64,000 nucleotides of DNA from Curvularia sp. ZM96 (taxonomy: Eukaryota; Ascomycota; Dothideomycetes; Pleosporales; Pleosporaceae): contig JAJGBQ010000001.1 in the NCBI GenBank assembly GCA_022457065.1, positions 248,001-312,000 of the forward strand. Direction: 5' to 3'. Positions 1-10,514 of this stretch are shown in pieces. The notes below the pieces were generated by a model. It made no database searches and was not told where the DNA came from. It saw nothing but the letters and a program-made list of their open reading frames with translations. Every line of letters starts with the position of its first letter. Positions within the stretch are counted from its first letter, which is position 1. The translations under genes were made by a program, and so were the position numbers.

Positions 1-1
1 G

Positions 2-109
2 CAGGCCAAGGAAGATCCCGCGGCGCTGCAGGAGCACCTTAAGAACCCGGAGATTCGGTCCAAGATCCAGAAGCTTGTGCATGCAGGTGTGATTCGCATG
101 GGACGATAA
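2..109 (+). CDS. STI1: Hsp90 co-chaperone Sti1/Hop, C-terminal end (5' partial)
   Basis: The reading frame is open from base 2 to a TAA at 107-109 and encodes the last 35 residues of a protein. It carries the pattern DPAALQEHLKNPEIRSKIQKL followed by a short tail ending in IRMGR, which matches the C-terminal DP (STI1) domain of Sti1/Hop, where the family ends in a very similar N-P-E-x-x-x-K-I-x-x-L-x-x-A-G-x-I-R-x-G-R tail. Sti1 is a cytosolic TPR adaptor that hands client proteins from Hsp70 to Hsp90. The TPR domains lie upstream of the window. The gene is convergent with the bZIP gene downstream. The match rests on a short segment but the tail is distinctive. Confidence 0.85.
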   Translation, partial: QAKEDPAALQEHLKNPEIRSKIQKLVHAGVIRMGR

Positions 110-550
110 GCGGGTTACTTTTTGAAGCGTTTTTAAAACGGGATTAAGAAGAGGAGGGGTTTTTACTAATGGTAAACACGAGTTTAACGGCTGATGAAAT
201 GGCTTTTTTATTCCTCTTCTTTTTTCTTCTTTCTGTCTCAGTCTCTCTCTCTTTATGTATCCAAGCCATGAGATCATCTGTATGTACATTTACATAGATC
301 TTGGGGTTTCTCTGCATAGCGTATGGGTAATGAAAATATCCGTCATGACGCTTGTCCATCTTTTTCCTTTCTTCACCGTACTCCTCCAGTCTATCTTATC
401 ACCCTCCTGCCTCCTTCCTTCCAGATTTTCTTCTTCCCCCTTCTTTTTTTTCTCCCTTAACCAACTCAAATCCCCTACACCTCCGCACACACCTTATCTA
501 CACCGGATTTTCCTTCCTCACTTCCTACCAACTTCCACTAACCTACCTAC
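110..550. other. 3' intergenic region between STI1 and bZIP gene
   Basis: This gap separates two convergent genes. It holds pyrimidine-rich low-complexity DNA (a CT-microsatellite-like run at about 225-255 and long C/T tracts at 360-550) and no supported gene; it presumably contains both 3' UTRs. Confidence 0.6.
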
Positions 551-1474
551 CTACACCCCACTAATAAAATCCAACAAGCGCAACAAAGCCCCATTCTCGA
601 CCCTACACCCCTCGCCCTGCCGCTGCGCCCTACGTAACCCCTGCACCAACCACAGACGAATCGAGTCCGGATCGAGATTGCGAAAGTTTTGCTGACGGAT
701 CAAGACGTAGGCTTGGGCGCACAGGGTGGTGCTTTCGGTGGGGGAAGGCGGAGGTCGTGTTTTACAGCTTGTGCATTCGGGGTCGTCGGGGGTGGATGGG
801 GGGTTAGTAGTAGTAAGGGCAGAGGGGGTGGTAGTAGGGGAAGAGAGGAGGAGGGGTGTGTCGGAGCAGCAGGGTGGGGGGCCGTTGGTTGGGGGGTCGA
901 GGAGGGGGAGGGGCAAGGGCAGGGGAAGGGGTGGCGAGGTGGTGGCGATGATGCTGGTGGAGGAGGTGGTGGTGGTACTACTACTGGTGGTACTGAGAGG
1001 GAGGTAGTACGATGAAGAAGCGTCGTCGGTGAAGAAGGAGAGGTCGGGGAGTGGTTGCGTTCCATCGGTGTAGTCGTCCTGGGGAAAGGAATCTTGCTGT
1101 AGTGGTGCTGAGGCGAGCGATGTTGGTCCTGCGACGATAGTCATGGTAGAAATAGTCGTGGTGGTCGGTAGAATAGATCTTTCTGTGCTACTGTCCATCA
1201 TGTCGTATCCCCCTCTTTCTGCAGCTTCTTGCCGGAGCAAGGCAATTTCCTGCCTGGCTTCATACAACAGTTTCTCCGTCTCGGCGAGCTTGCGTTCTAG
1301 GGATGCGACGTGGTCGCGCTGTCGTGCGCGGTGCCGCCGCTGGTTTTCTCGCACGCGGTTCAGTGTGTGTTCGGCTGATACACGCGAGCGCTTGGTCCGT
1401 GGTGTTGCACTTGAGTCGGACGCGTGGTCGGAAGAAGATGCAGGTGACGACGTTCTTGGTGCTAGAGCTGGCAT
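551..1474 (-). CDS. bZIP transcription factor
   Basis: A single-exon gene of 307 aa begins with ATG at 1474. A basic region at about residues 38-58 (N44-Q-R-R-H-R-A-R-Q-R) runs straight into a leucine-zipper coiled coil starting near L59 (SLERKLAETEKLLYEARQEI). This is the fungal family with the N-Q-R-R-x-R-A-R core rather than the Yap1 type. The middle (about 95-235) is Ser/Thr/Pro-rich with repeated SSTTTT and PLPLPL stretches and is probably a disordered activation region. The last ~70 residues form a second conserved block with C-x-x-C and an amphipathic tail (LCAQAYVLIRQQNFRNLD). It should act in the nucleus as a dimer; the target genes cannot be told. At the invariant Arg position of the basic motif this protein has Gln52, flanked by Arg. 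Confidence 0.85.
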   Translation of the reverse strand: MPALAPRTSSPASSSDHASDSSATPRTKRSRVSAEHTLNRVRENQRRHRARQRDHVASLERKLAETEKLLYEARQEIALLRQEAAERGGYDMMDSSTERSILPTTTTISTMTIVAGPTSLASAPLQQDSFPQDDYTDGTQPLPDLSFFTDDASSSYYLPLSTTSSSTTTTSSTSIIATTSPPLPLPLPLPLLDPPTNGPPPCCSDTPLLLSSPTTTPSALTTTNPPSTPDDPECTSCKTRPPPSPTESTTLCAQAYVLIRQQNFRNLDPDSIRLWLVQGLRRAQRQGEGCRVENGALLRLLDFISGV

Positions 1475-1896
1475 GCTGGCAATAGGGTTGTCGCCCTTTA
1501 CGTCTGATTATAGTTTGTACAGTTGAAGGAAAGACTGTAGCATGTGTTTCTCTGGGTGAAGAAGATTTTGTGGGTATTATGGGTTTAGATATGGGCAGTT
1601 GTAAGGTAGGGCTGAGGCATTGGGTGTAAGAGCTTGGCGATAACATATCGATGAGGGTTTTCCCTGATTGGCTGAAATGATGATGCGAAACCACTTGCAG
1701 CAACGAGCTCTGGGTCCCACAGTAAATCACGCCAGTTTTATCAGGCTCGTCTGCATGACTTGACAATTTTTGGATTTTAAAGCCTCAGTGATAGACTGCT
1801 CGTCATGTCTCGTTCACCACTGCAGACGTAGCATTGCGATCACGACTCGCGTGACAGGGAAAAAGTAATTCATCTTCATCATTTCGACACAAAACC
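1475..1896. other. 5' region of the bZIP gene
   Basis: This gap holds the upstream region of the bZIP gene and the 3' flank of the hydrolase gene. An ATTGG at 1667-1671 is a CCAAT box in the sense of the bZIP gene, about 195 bases before its ATG. No other gene is supported. Confidence 0.4.
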
Positions 1897-2865
1897 CTAG
1901 ACTAGACCGCGTAAGAAGAGTTTCATCCTGTGATCCATCCATTCGAGGTCCTTTTGATTCGACCCACCGCCTGCAATATGGCCCCAGATACTGGGAATTA
2001 CCTCCACAATACCGTCTTGCAGGCTCTTGACCTCCCTGTGGCTCACATAGGGGCGGAAGTACTGGTCCGTCTCACAGGGCATGAGCAAGACCTTTGCCTT
2101 GATGCTCTTGAGTGCAGACTCGACATCTCCCGCTGCCGTGCATCGGCTGATGTCACCACGTTGCCACATGCCCAGCATGGTGAGTAGGTCGTCACCAGTC
2201 CAGCCCTCGTAGCCCTGGATGTTGGTGACATCGTCCCAATCACGGAGCTGCTGGAAGCCCATGGCTTTGTAGCATTCCTCGTCGAACCATTCAGCACTGG
2301 TCAACCAAGCAGAGTAGGCTTTTCCAAACGCCCTAATGCCCCTCTCTGGGCTTTTTGCATTCTCCAAAGCTGCCTTTGGGCCTTCGAGAAACTGGTAGTT
2401 GTGTCTGCTCGTCTTGCCGGAGGAGCAGATGATGACTGCGTGCTTGATGAAATCGGGATGTGAAGCCAACCAGTGGTAGGTGATTTGGCCTCCCATGGAA
2501 AATCCCAGCATGACGTCGACTTCTTTGATGGCGAGCTCTTGGGTGAGAAGCGGGTATTGGGCATTGATGCAGTCCATGTATTCTATTTGAGAAGGGAAGC
2601 CAGGCGTGTTTGAAGGGCTGGAGGATTCGCCATTGCCGAGGAGGGCGATGAGAATGATCTTGTGATTCTTCAAGGCAGAGTCTGCGAACGTCGAGGTGGT
2701 ATTCAGGCGACCTTTGAAGCAGGTGTGTACGACAGCAATCTTGGAATTGTGGGGGTTGAGAATCTTGTAGGCCAGTTTAAGCTTGGGCAATGTGGATCCA
2801 TTGTGGAATTTGAAGTCTGAGATTTCATAAGTCTGGAGAGGCTCTGAGGTGGTTTGGGAGGACAT
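1897..2865 (-). CDS. MetX-like alpha/beta-hydrolase (homoserine O-acetyltransferase-related)
   Basis: A 322-aa single-exon alpha/beta hydrolase. The first ATG is at 2865; the open frame runs 21 bases further but only with TTG codons. The nucleophile elbow G-F-S-M-G-G places the catalytic Ser near residue 123, with an Asp in CETDQYF and a His in SIWGHIAGGG near the end completing a triad. The N-terminal lead-in (FKFHNGSTLPKLKLAYKILNP) and the ALLGNGESSSPS loop are typical of fungal proteins annotated as homoserine acetyltransferase-like. True Met2 enzymes are about 480 aa, so this shorter form is probably a paralogue with another acyl substrate. No signal peptide is seen; cytosolic. Function beyond the fold is uncertain. 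Confidence 0.8.
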   Translation of the reverse strand: MSSQTTSEPLQTYEISDFKFHNGSTLPKLKLAYKILNPHNSKIAVVHTCFKGRLNTTSTFADSALKNHKIILIALLGNGESSSPSNTPGFPSQIEYMDCINAQYPLLTQELAIKEVDVMLGFSMGGQITYHWLASHPDFIKHAVIICSSGKTSRHNYQFLEGPKAALENAKSPERGIRAFGKAYSAWLTSAEWFDEECYKAMGFQQLRDWDDVTNIQGYEGWTGDDLLTMLGMWQRGDISRCTAAGDVESALKSIKAKVLLMPCETDQYFRPYVSHREVKSLQDGIVEVIPSIWGHIAGGGSNQKDLEWMDHRMKLFLRGLV

Positions 2866-5027
2866 GTTGGGACGTGTTGGCAACAAGAATGACAGACATG
2901 GCGGGGAAGGGCTATTGAGGGGTATAATGTTTCGGGGTTATGACGATGGTATGGGGCGACGTTCCGTCATGGCTGGATGCGGAGCCCCACTTGCGGCTCC
3001 GACGCCGGCCAAGTCGAAGCTTCTTTCAACCTGGCGAGTTGCTCGCCATGGACGTTGCTTGGGTGTTAGCCGAGGATGCTTCGTGGGCTGACAGCAGTGC
3101 CAAGAGGGGAGGGCTGTGGAAGAGGTGCATGGGATAAGTGTCTCAAGTTCCGTGTGGACAATCTGCCGGCGGAATCGGGCCAGAGGTCGTGTTGCTGGGC
3201 GGGATCATTCTGAAGTAGTGTGCAATGCGCATTGTTCCAGGAGTGGTGGTGTTTGCCAGGGCCACGAAGGCTCCGATGACTCAGCAAAGTGTGTACATAC
3301 AAGACAAGGACTAGCGTGGCGGGTAATGTTGGGGGCAACTCGAGGCTGTGCACATATATAGTCAGGCGTACCAGAGACCATGTGGATGTAGAGTATAGTA
3401 CGGCCTCGCGTAGTCTATGTAGGTAGCGTGTAAAAGGCGTGTCTTGGCGGTGTTGGCTCTACCGGCAAATGTCGAACCGGACGGGCGGCCCACCAGGGTG
3501 TTGTGTTATATCGCTTAATGGCGATGAGACGGACAATGGCAGCTCTCCGGGCGCTAGCAGAGTGAGGTCAGCACTCTGTTTGCATCTCACGTCGCAGCCA
3601 GACCGGGCCCCTGAGATGCAGGCTGAGGATGCAAAGGACTGTAGACGGATGGAGGGTGGTGCAGCGTGCTACGGTGTCGTGACACGGAGTCGAGGCTGGT
3701 GGAAGCTTCGAGGGCTCTCGTGGTGGTTTAAAGGCGGTTGGACGTTAGCAGATGCATGGGCTCGGAAAGAGGGTCAGATACGCTAGGCCACATGTGGTTA
3801 GCACCGCACTCACATGGCAGGGATTCCCTGCCGCCGCCTTATCGCTCGACGCTCTTGGACGGCCGCTGGCGTATTTCCGGCATAGAGCAGCCTTGCAGTG
3901 TTCCATTTTGGGAGGCCCTTTTTCGACGTGACAAGCGCAACATTTGTCCCACGGTCGAGACGACGGGCAGCGGCGCAGCAGCAGCTGTCAAGATGCGTGA
4001 AACACATGCCACGTACGTCACGCCGATCGCGACACGCCGGGGCCAGGATCTTCGCACCGTCAGACGGGCTGCTTGGACAGCAGGACAGGAGACAACATTT
4101 GGCGGCTCGTATTCAGGTCGAAAATCTGTCCGCAATGCGGCTCTACGAGGTGGGCGCCAAGCCATGTCGCTCCGTGGGATGAGGGTACATACAGCAGCCT
4201 AAGTACTCGAGGCGGCCCAGGTTGACCGGTTCCGGCAGGCTGTGTGCGAGGGCGTCGCCGTGGGCAAGTTCCCCTTGTCTGGTATTACGCCCCGTCTCGG
4301 GCCAACACGAGACACGAGACGCACACGACGAGACGAGGCCAGGCGCAATCTCGCTCGGGGGCATTGGGGGTGTTTTGGACTGCAGCGTAGAGGCAAGGGC
4401 AGCTAGCGGCGACCCTGGGCAAATTAGCTGCGCGACTACTCCGCAACTTACGAACGGCGGTTCCACGACACCTGCTGCATCCCTGTCGCCTGGCCTGCCT
4501 GCTGGCGGGCTGCTGGGCTGCTGCTGGGCTGGCGGGCCGTAAACGTCGCGTGGCTCTCTTTCCCATTTCCCATTTCCACTCCATTCCCTCTCTCTCACAC
4601 TCCCTCTGTTCCCCTCCCCTCTCCCGTCTCGCCGTGTCTCGTCCCGTCTTGTCTTTTGTGCTTGTTCCTTCTTTCACCCACCCGCCCGCCCTCGCTCTAC
4701 ACATGCATTGCACGAAGCGCTCTGGCAAATGCATGTGCGAGTGAAGCCGTTTCATGTGCTAGGACCCTGTTAGAGACGCCCCATTTCCTCCGCCAAACCC
4801 GCCCGCCCCCGCTGCCGCCGCCGCCAATTGAGCCCTGGACGGCATACCGAAGCCACCTCGCACCTTTGCTCCCTCATTCGTAGCACGCGACCGCCGTTGC
4901 GATCTCACAAACGCCCTGCTGCACGCCCAACGGGCCCGGTGCCACTCCCCGCCTTATCCCACCCTCTCCACCTCCTCCCACCTCCACCACTCCCTCCACC
5001 GCCAGAGTCGGGTCTGCAGGCAGCACC
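2866..5027. other. Long GC-rich intergenic region between divergent genes
   Basis: About 2.2 kb separate the hydrolase (minus strand) from the 1333-aa protein (plus strand). Several open frames of 65-156 codons occur on both strands but they overlap one another, lack known domains and reflect the high GC content. From about 4550 the sequence is strongly pyrimidine-rich (CCTCTC, CCACC runs) up to the ATG at 5028, as is usual for fungal core promoters and 5' leaders. No gene is supported. Confidence 0.5.
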
Positions 5028-8000
5028 ATGGTCGAAGCACACGAGCCCGCGAGTAAGCTCTTCTCAAAGAGCCGCTGGAAGACCAAGATCCTCGACAAGA
5101 CCAACGAACTCGCTGCCAGAGAGGCCAAGAACAAGCAAGCCGGCAACATCGACAATGACGACCTCAGCGCCTTCCTCAAGCCCTCGACAGACCGCGCCGC
5201 CCAACAGCAGCAACAGCAGGAGGCTGCTGCCGCCGCCGCCGCTGCCTTTCTCAACCGCCCCCGCATAGATGTTGCCAGCGCCCAACGCTGGCCCGGCGCA
5301 CAGGCTATCTTGAACAGCGCAGCAGCAAAGAACCCAGGGCCTGGAGGCCTGAAATCGGGCACGCGCAAGAAGGGCCTTACAGTTGCCTTTGTGCGCACCG
5401 TCCCTGACATAATAGGACATGGTGGTGACGAGTGCGAAGATCCCGCCATTGAGGTAGCTAAGAACAAAAAACCCGTGGGCACACCAGCTTCTGTGGACAA
5501 GGTGCCCTCCCAGGCGCCGCAAGACGACGCCAGTTCAGGCCCCCGATCTACGAGCATTGGCAGGGCTCCTTCGCAGACCGAGTACAGGACTCCCGCGCAG
5601 ACTGAATACAGGGCAAACCTTACCAGGACCCGTACAAACCCCGGCGAGCTATCCCCGCCTCTTGGACAGAAGATGCAGCTCGGCCAGATCTCCACTACCG
5701 CACAGCTCCCTCCCACACCGCCACGCCACCTGGGCTCCATGGGCCTAGGAGAGCGCCCCAAAGGCCTCTCGCGCGCTCCGACCGGTTTCGACAGCATAAT
5801 AGAACCTGGAATGCAACCGCCCATGAGGCGGGCGAGCGAAGACTCTGTATACTCGCAAGATTCAGATAACCTCTCGCCTGTAGTGCCCAGAACAGCATCC
5901 GCACGTGAGCCGACGATCCAAGAAGAAGAGGATGATTTTAGGCCAAAGTCACTCCAGCGCACCCAGACTGGCTTCAGCACAATGAACGAGCGACTCAGTG
6001 AAGATTCCACAGACCCAGTACCCTCACTCCCACAAACTCCAGAGCCAGACGCATCTAGACAGGAAGAAGAAGCGCATAATTCTTTTGCTGCAAGAATCAA
6101 GCAAAAGATGCGTTCAGAGGAGGGTAGGGCTTTGCATGAAGCTGCGCAGCGCGCTGCATCGGGCGAACGGCGAGATTCAGACGAGAGCTCACAGCCCTCG
6201 CTATCAGAAGCACCCCTTGGCAATCCACAGCCGGCCTCGACAACATCACCACGCAGGATGCTCGAGACCGAAGACCCCCAACGATCAAGAGCTCGCGGGC
6301 CATCCCCAGGGCGGAGGCCAATGGCATACCCACTCGACATGGACACGCGCGTGCCCTCGTCAGGTTCATCGCATTACACATCTTCGGCTGTTTCACAACC
6401 CCCCGGCTCACCTTTTTCACAGTCAGAACCTTTCGCCAACCCATCCATGCAAAGAGCATTCTCCACTACGGAGAAGCCAGTCCAACCTTTTAATGAACCC
6501 CCACGTGTCTCGAGTCCACCTCAGCCTTTTCAAGGAACGTCAAACTTTCAGCCCACACAACAGCGATCGTCACCGCCATCCTCATTACCATCGACGCTTG
6601 CCATGCCGTCAGGACCACCAGGCGCACAAATGGCGTCACGTAGTCCTTCTGGAGCCAGCGCAAAGCCTAACGCCCCGCTCGGTCGCTCTGACACACAGTC
6701 TACCAATGAGCTTGCATACCGCGACTTTGCTGAACGCGTCACTCACATGAGAGGTATCTTTGAGCTTACCGCTCAGCTTGGTGGTAACGTTTACAGCCAC
6801 TCGCCGATGCAATGGCTACGGGTCGCTACTTGGTGGTTCCTCAAAGGCCGTACCGGAATGGAGAATCTCATTAGGAGTCAAATCAAGTCTGCTGAGCCAC
6901 CGCAGGAGCGACTCTCTCAACCCCACGTCGATTTGGCCAAGGTGTGGTGGATCATAACCCAAGTCCTTCCCAACCATCCGGGTCTGCGAAAATATGGGTC
7001 AGGCACCCCAGACTCCCAAGTCGAGCTTGCTCGGCAAGCAGGAGATGCTGTGGGCGCAGAGGTGTACGACATCCAAAACGCCATCAGCCACTACATGAAG
7101 ATGCTTGTTGGGTCCATGAAGAAGCATCAGAGTATGCCTCCTACACAGGCGCTTATCCAAGGTCAGGACCAGGCAATATGGGAAGAGTATCCTTCATTTG
7201 CTCCTGATGCTGCCAGTGTACTTAGTTCTGGGCTCGCGGCTTCACATGGCAACCAGGCACCTGTCAGCCTTTCGCAATACATTCCTCTTTCCGACACCAA
7301 GACCGAATTTTGCTACTTCCGAATGTTTGTCAAAGCCTCCTTGGGCACCGATGACCCGGCCACCGATCGCGTCCCAATGAATGCGGTCATGTCCATTTTG
7401 CGCCCTAAAGACGAATACTCAGCCAAGCTTGCTATCTGCAGTCAGAACAGTCTAATCAATATCTTGGTCGGTCCAAACTCAGCAATCACCTGGCGAGATG
7501 TTACTTGGAAGCAGCAATCGCATCAAATCTCTATCCAGCTACGGCATGGATTTGTCCTCACACTCGCTTTACATGAGATGGATTTCCGCAGTCTCTGGTC
7601 CATCGTTAACCACACTAATCGGGTAGAGTCGGATCTGCGGGAGCGAAAAGACGAGCGGTTCGCATGCAAGATGTATCTCCGCGAGGCCAGCTACAAGGAT
7701 CCTGCAAACCCGTCCATGTTTCCACAAGATCGGGTGCCGGGTTGTAAACTCATCGTCTTCCAAAAGATTGAATTGAGTAGTGAAGGTACTGGAAAGCGGA
7801 AGCTGCATCGAGGATACCGTATGGTGCTGGTTACGCCACAGCAGAACAAACAAGTCAGCCTCGTCAATCATGAGCTCGGAACGAAACAGGAGCCTATGAA
7901 TTTCGAGTACGTCACCGAGCCCGATCAAGCCCCGGCCTTGAAATTGCTCTTCCGCGAAGAAGGTTCAGATAAGCGGATTCGGACATGCATGGCACACCTC

Positions 8001-9141
8001 GTCTTCCAAGAAGGCAAGGACCGCAACAACCTGTTTGGTACATTTACCTCAATGAACGTTGGCCCTGGCGAGACAACCTTTGCTCAGGTCGCACTCAAAG
8101 GATTTCATATTGAAAGTGCCGATGAGACAGAGAGCTTCAGCCAAAACGGCAGCCGCATACTTGAGAGATTACAGTGGGTCGAGGCAAAGGTTATGAACCA
8201 GGACCCTGAAGCCGCAGGATTGGAGGCAGCGCCTACCGTTTTGAGTGAGAGCCTGAGGATCATGTGTAGGCACACTGCGGGTATCATTTCGGATCGCATG
8301 AACTTGGGTGAGTCTCAATCACTTCTGAGTGTGTGTGGAACAAAAAGCTAACAGAATCTAGGTCCTGGTGAACTGCTGGTGCGCCTACCCGTCGACGGTG
8401 CTCCTGAGCTTACGTTGCTTCGTGAAGCCCAGCGAGATATGGCTGTCGCTATTGACGGCAGCCGAACTGATCCCAGTGTTCCCGACGAGCTTGCCAAGCT
8501 GCTCCACACGCTGACGAGCGCTTCAACCATACGTCGCCTAACCTTTAACTCGTTCAACGACCTGCATACCTTCCAGCTCGCCGTCACCGGTTTCCAAGTC
8601 AAGTTTGATGGGCTTGCGAGTTCATTCTCCATTTCCCGCAGACGCATGGTGGTTCCCATTTACAAGCAATGGACGGCAAACAGAATCCGTCTCCAAGTAG
8701 TCGAACAGGACAACACTATCCAGCTGCTTGCCTTTTTCGAAGACTTTTCGCACGCTGACGCCATGAACTTCCAGCTTCGTCTCACTGATACGTTTGAAAA
8801 GACAGACAAGGGAGGCAAGTTTGGATTGAAGCTCGTCGACGCCAAGTTTGCCCTGCCCGTAGATGAAAGGCGTGGCGAGGGCAAGATCCAAAAGGCCGAG
8901 GGTAGGCTGACGGGATGGTTTGGCGTCAAGAGACGTTTTGTATGCTTGGATGAAATCGAGTACCCCGGCGAACACGACGATATTCTGATCATGTTTGACT
9001 CTGCAGAGAGTAAGTATTGCATGACCTTGGACAAGAGGGGTTTAGAAAGCTAACATTATGTGCCTAGCACGCGACTGTTTCGCCGACGCTCTACCAGCCG
9101 CCACCACGGACCGCAAATTCAGTGTTCGGAGAAAGATATAA
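5028..9141 (+). CDS. Large fungal protein of unknown function (1333 aa)
   Basis: Three exons: 5028-8307, 8362-9009 and 9068-9141; the introns have GTGAGT...TAG and GTAAGT...TAG ends and keep the frame. The ATG is preceded by CAGCACC. Residues about 57-75 are a poly-Gln/poly-Ala tract; the first ~560 residues are rich in Ser, Pro, Arg and charged repeats and look disordered. From about residue 565 the protein becomes a long ordered region (RGIFELTAQLGGNVYSHS, ATWWFLKGRTGMENLIRS, then beta-rich blocks such as SIQLRHGFVLTLALHEMDF) reaching almost to the C-terminus. I do not recognise a named domain, signal peptide or membrane segment. The order of a disordered N-half and a conserved C-half suggests a cytoplasmic or nuclear scaffold or signalling protein, but that is inference. 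Confidence 0.8.
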
Positions 9142-10514
9142 ATGGGTTAGTTCCCAAACGTAATTGTCGAGAACCACACGCACGATCTTGCTTACCTCGG
9201 CCTCTTCTCGTTCCATTTCCTTTGTACAAACATTCGGTCTGCTTCCCGACTGTGTCGCCGTTTCTTGCTTTACCCGCTTGCCTGCTCTTTTTCTTCTTTC
9301 TCCTTTTTTCCATTTTCTGCATAGACTGGCGGGCGGGGGCGTTTTATCTGTTTCGTTTCTATTTAACGCAGGAGGATTTTATGCAAGTTTGGGATGGGAA
9401 AGGGGTAATGAGAGGAACGTACCTTTGTTTCCACTCTACCTCCCCAGTCGGTTATCTGCTTTATTTCATCACTACTACTACCCCTTTTTCTCTTCTATCT
9501 CCTTTTTTTTCTCAGGCGACCGGGCGTTGCGTATGCTGGGTGGAGGATCGCGTTCATGTGCTGTTGCTGCTCTTCTTTTCCAGCAAAAAACTGCAGTCAC
9601 TTGTTTGAGTTTTGTTCTATTCACCAAGCTTGTTTTTTTTCTTTTTCTAGCCAAGTCTTGCTGAAGAAATGAACAATGGCAATGGCAGTGTTTGTGTAGT
9701 AGGTTTGTGGAGAAAGTTTGCATCTATCTATGTGTATGTGAAGAGCATAGTTGTACGCGCGGCGAACTGGAAGGAAGGAAGAGACAGGGTGAAATGAACA
9801 ATATATTTATTAATTCCCACAATCTAATGAGATAATGCTCCGCTTTGACGTATTGGTCTTGAGTTTTTAAGTTGAGATTTGGTGAGATACTGTATTCGCT
9901 CTTGTTTCTGTTCTATCATTGCACCGCAAAGTATAGTCCAGATCTAAGCCTAAAAAAAGGCATCACGCCGACGAAGCATTCAATCACACACAAGCACAGA
10001 CCTCAGACATACTTTGCAATGGCAATAAAGAAGGGTATGATTATTAGTCGTATAACTAAATACAAGTATACTTTGAATAAACGATATCTTGGAAAGCCGA
10101 AGGGGGTGACCAAAATTCACCCTTTTAGCTGGGCAAAGAGCTCGTAACAACAATCACAAAAAGATCGCTATAATAGCTGCAAAAATCGCAAGTAGGTATC
10201 CCAAGCGTGATTGTCGCAAAGATGAAAAAAACAAATAAAGGTCGTTACGGTCGTGATAATGCGCATTTGCATGAAAGGGGGTATGTCGGGAAACAAAAGC
10301 TAGATCGCGAGAGAGATCAAACAAATGTAAATCGTGGTATCCGAAAAAAAGAAAACGTTGCTAGTAGGTGTATAGGGGAGGAGGAGGAGGCGATGTTCGG
10401 TTACGCAGCGGGAAGTAAGGTAATCCGCTCGCTAAACGGTGCGACGATAACTGAAATAACAAAAGCTGACTGGCAGCTTCAAAACCAAGATCCTTCATGT
10501 CTTTGTCTGCCCGG
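9142..10514. other. Intergenic region between convergent genes
   Basis: This 1.4 kb gap lies between the stop codons of two long convergent genes. It holds T-rich and C/T-rich tracts (9285-9640) and then AT-rich DNA (9780-10350) consistent with 3' UTRs and polyadenylation regions. The short open frames in it overlap low-complexity sequence; I see no gene. Confidence 0.5.

Noticed and set aside
3439..4755. Several overlapping 100-156-codon frames on both strands
   Set aside because: No domains, no signal peptide and mutual overlap in a GC-rich intergenic region.
4874..6346. 490-codon open frame on the minus strand
   Set aside because: It is antisense to the 5' part of the 1333-aa gene, has no ATG-proximal or domain features, and arises from the GC-rich codon bias of the true gene.
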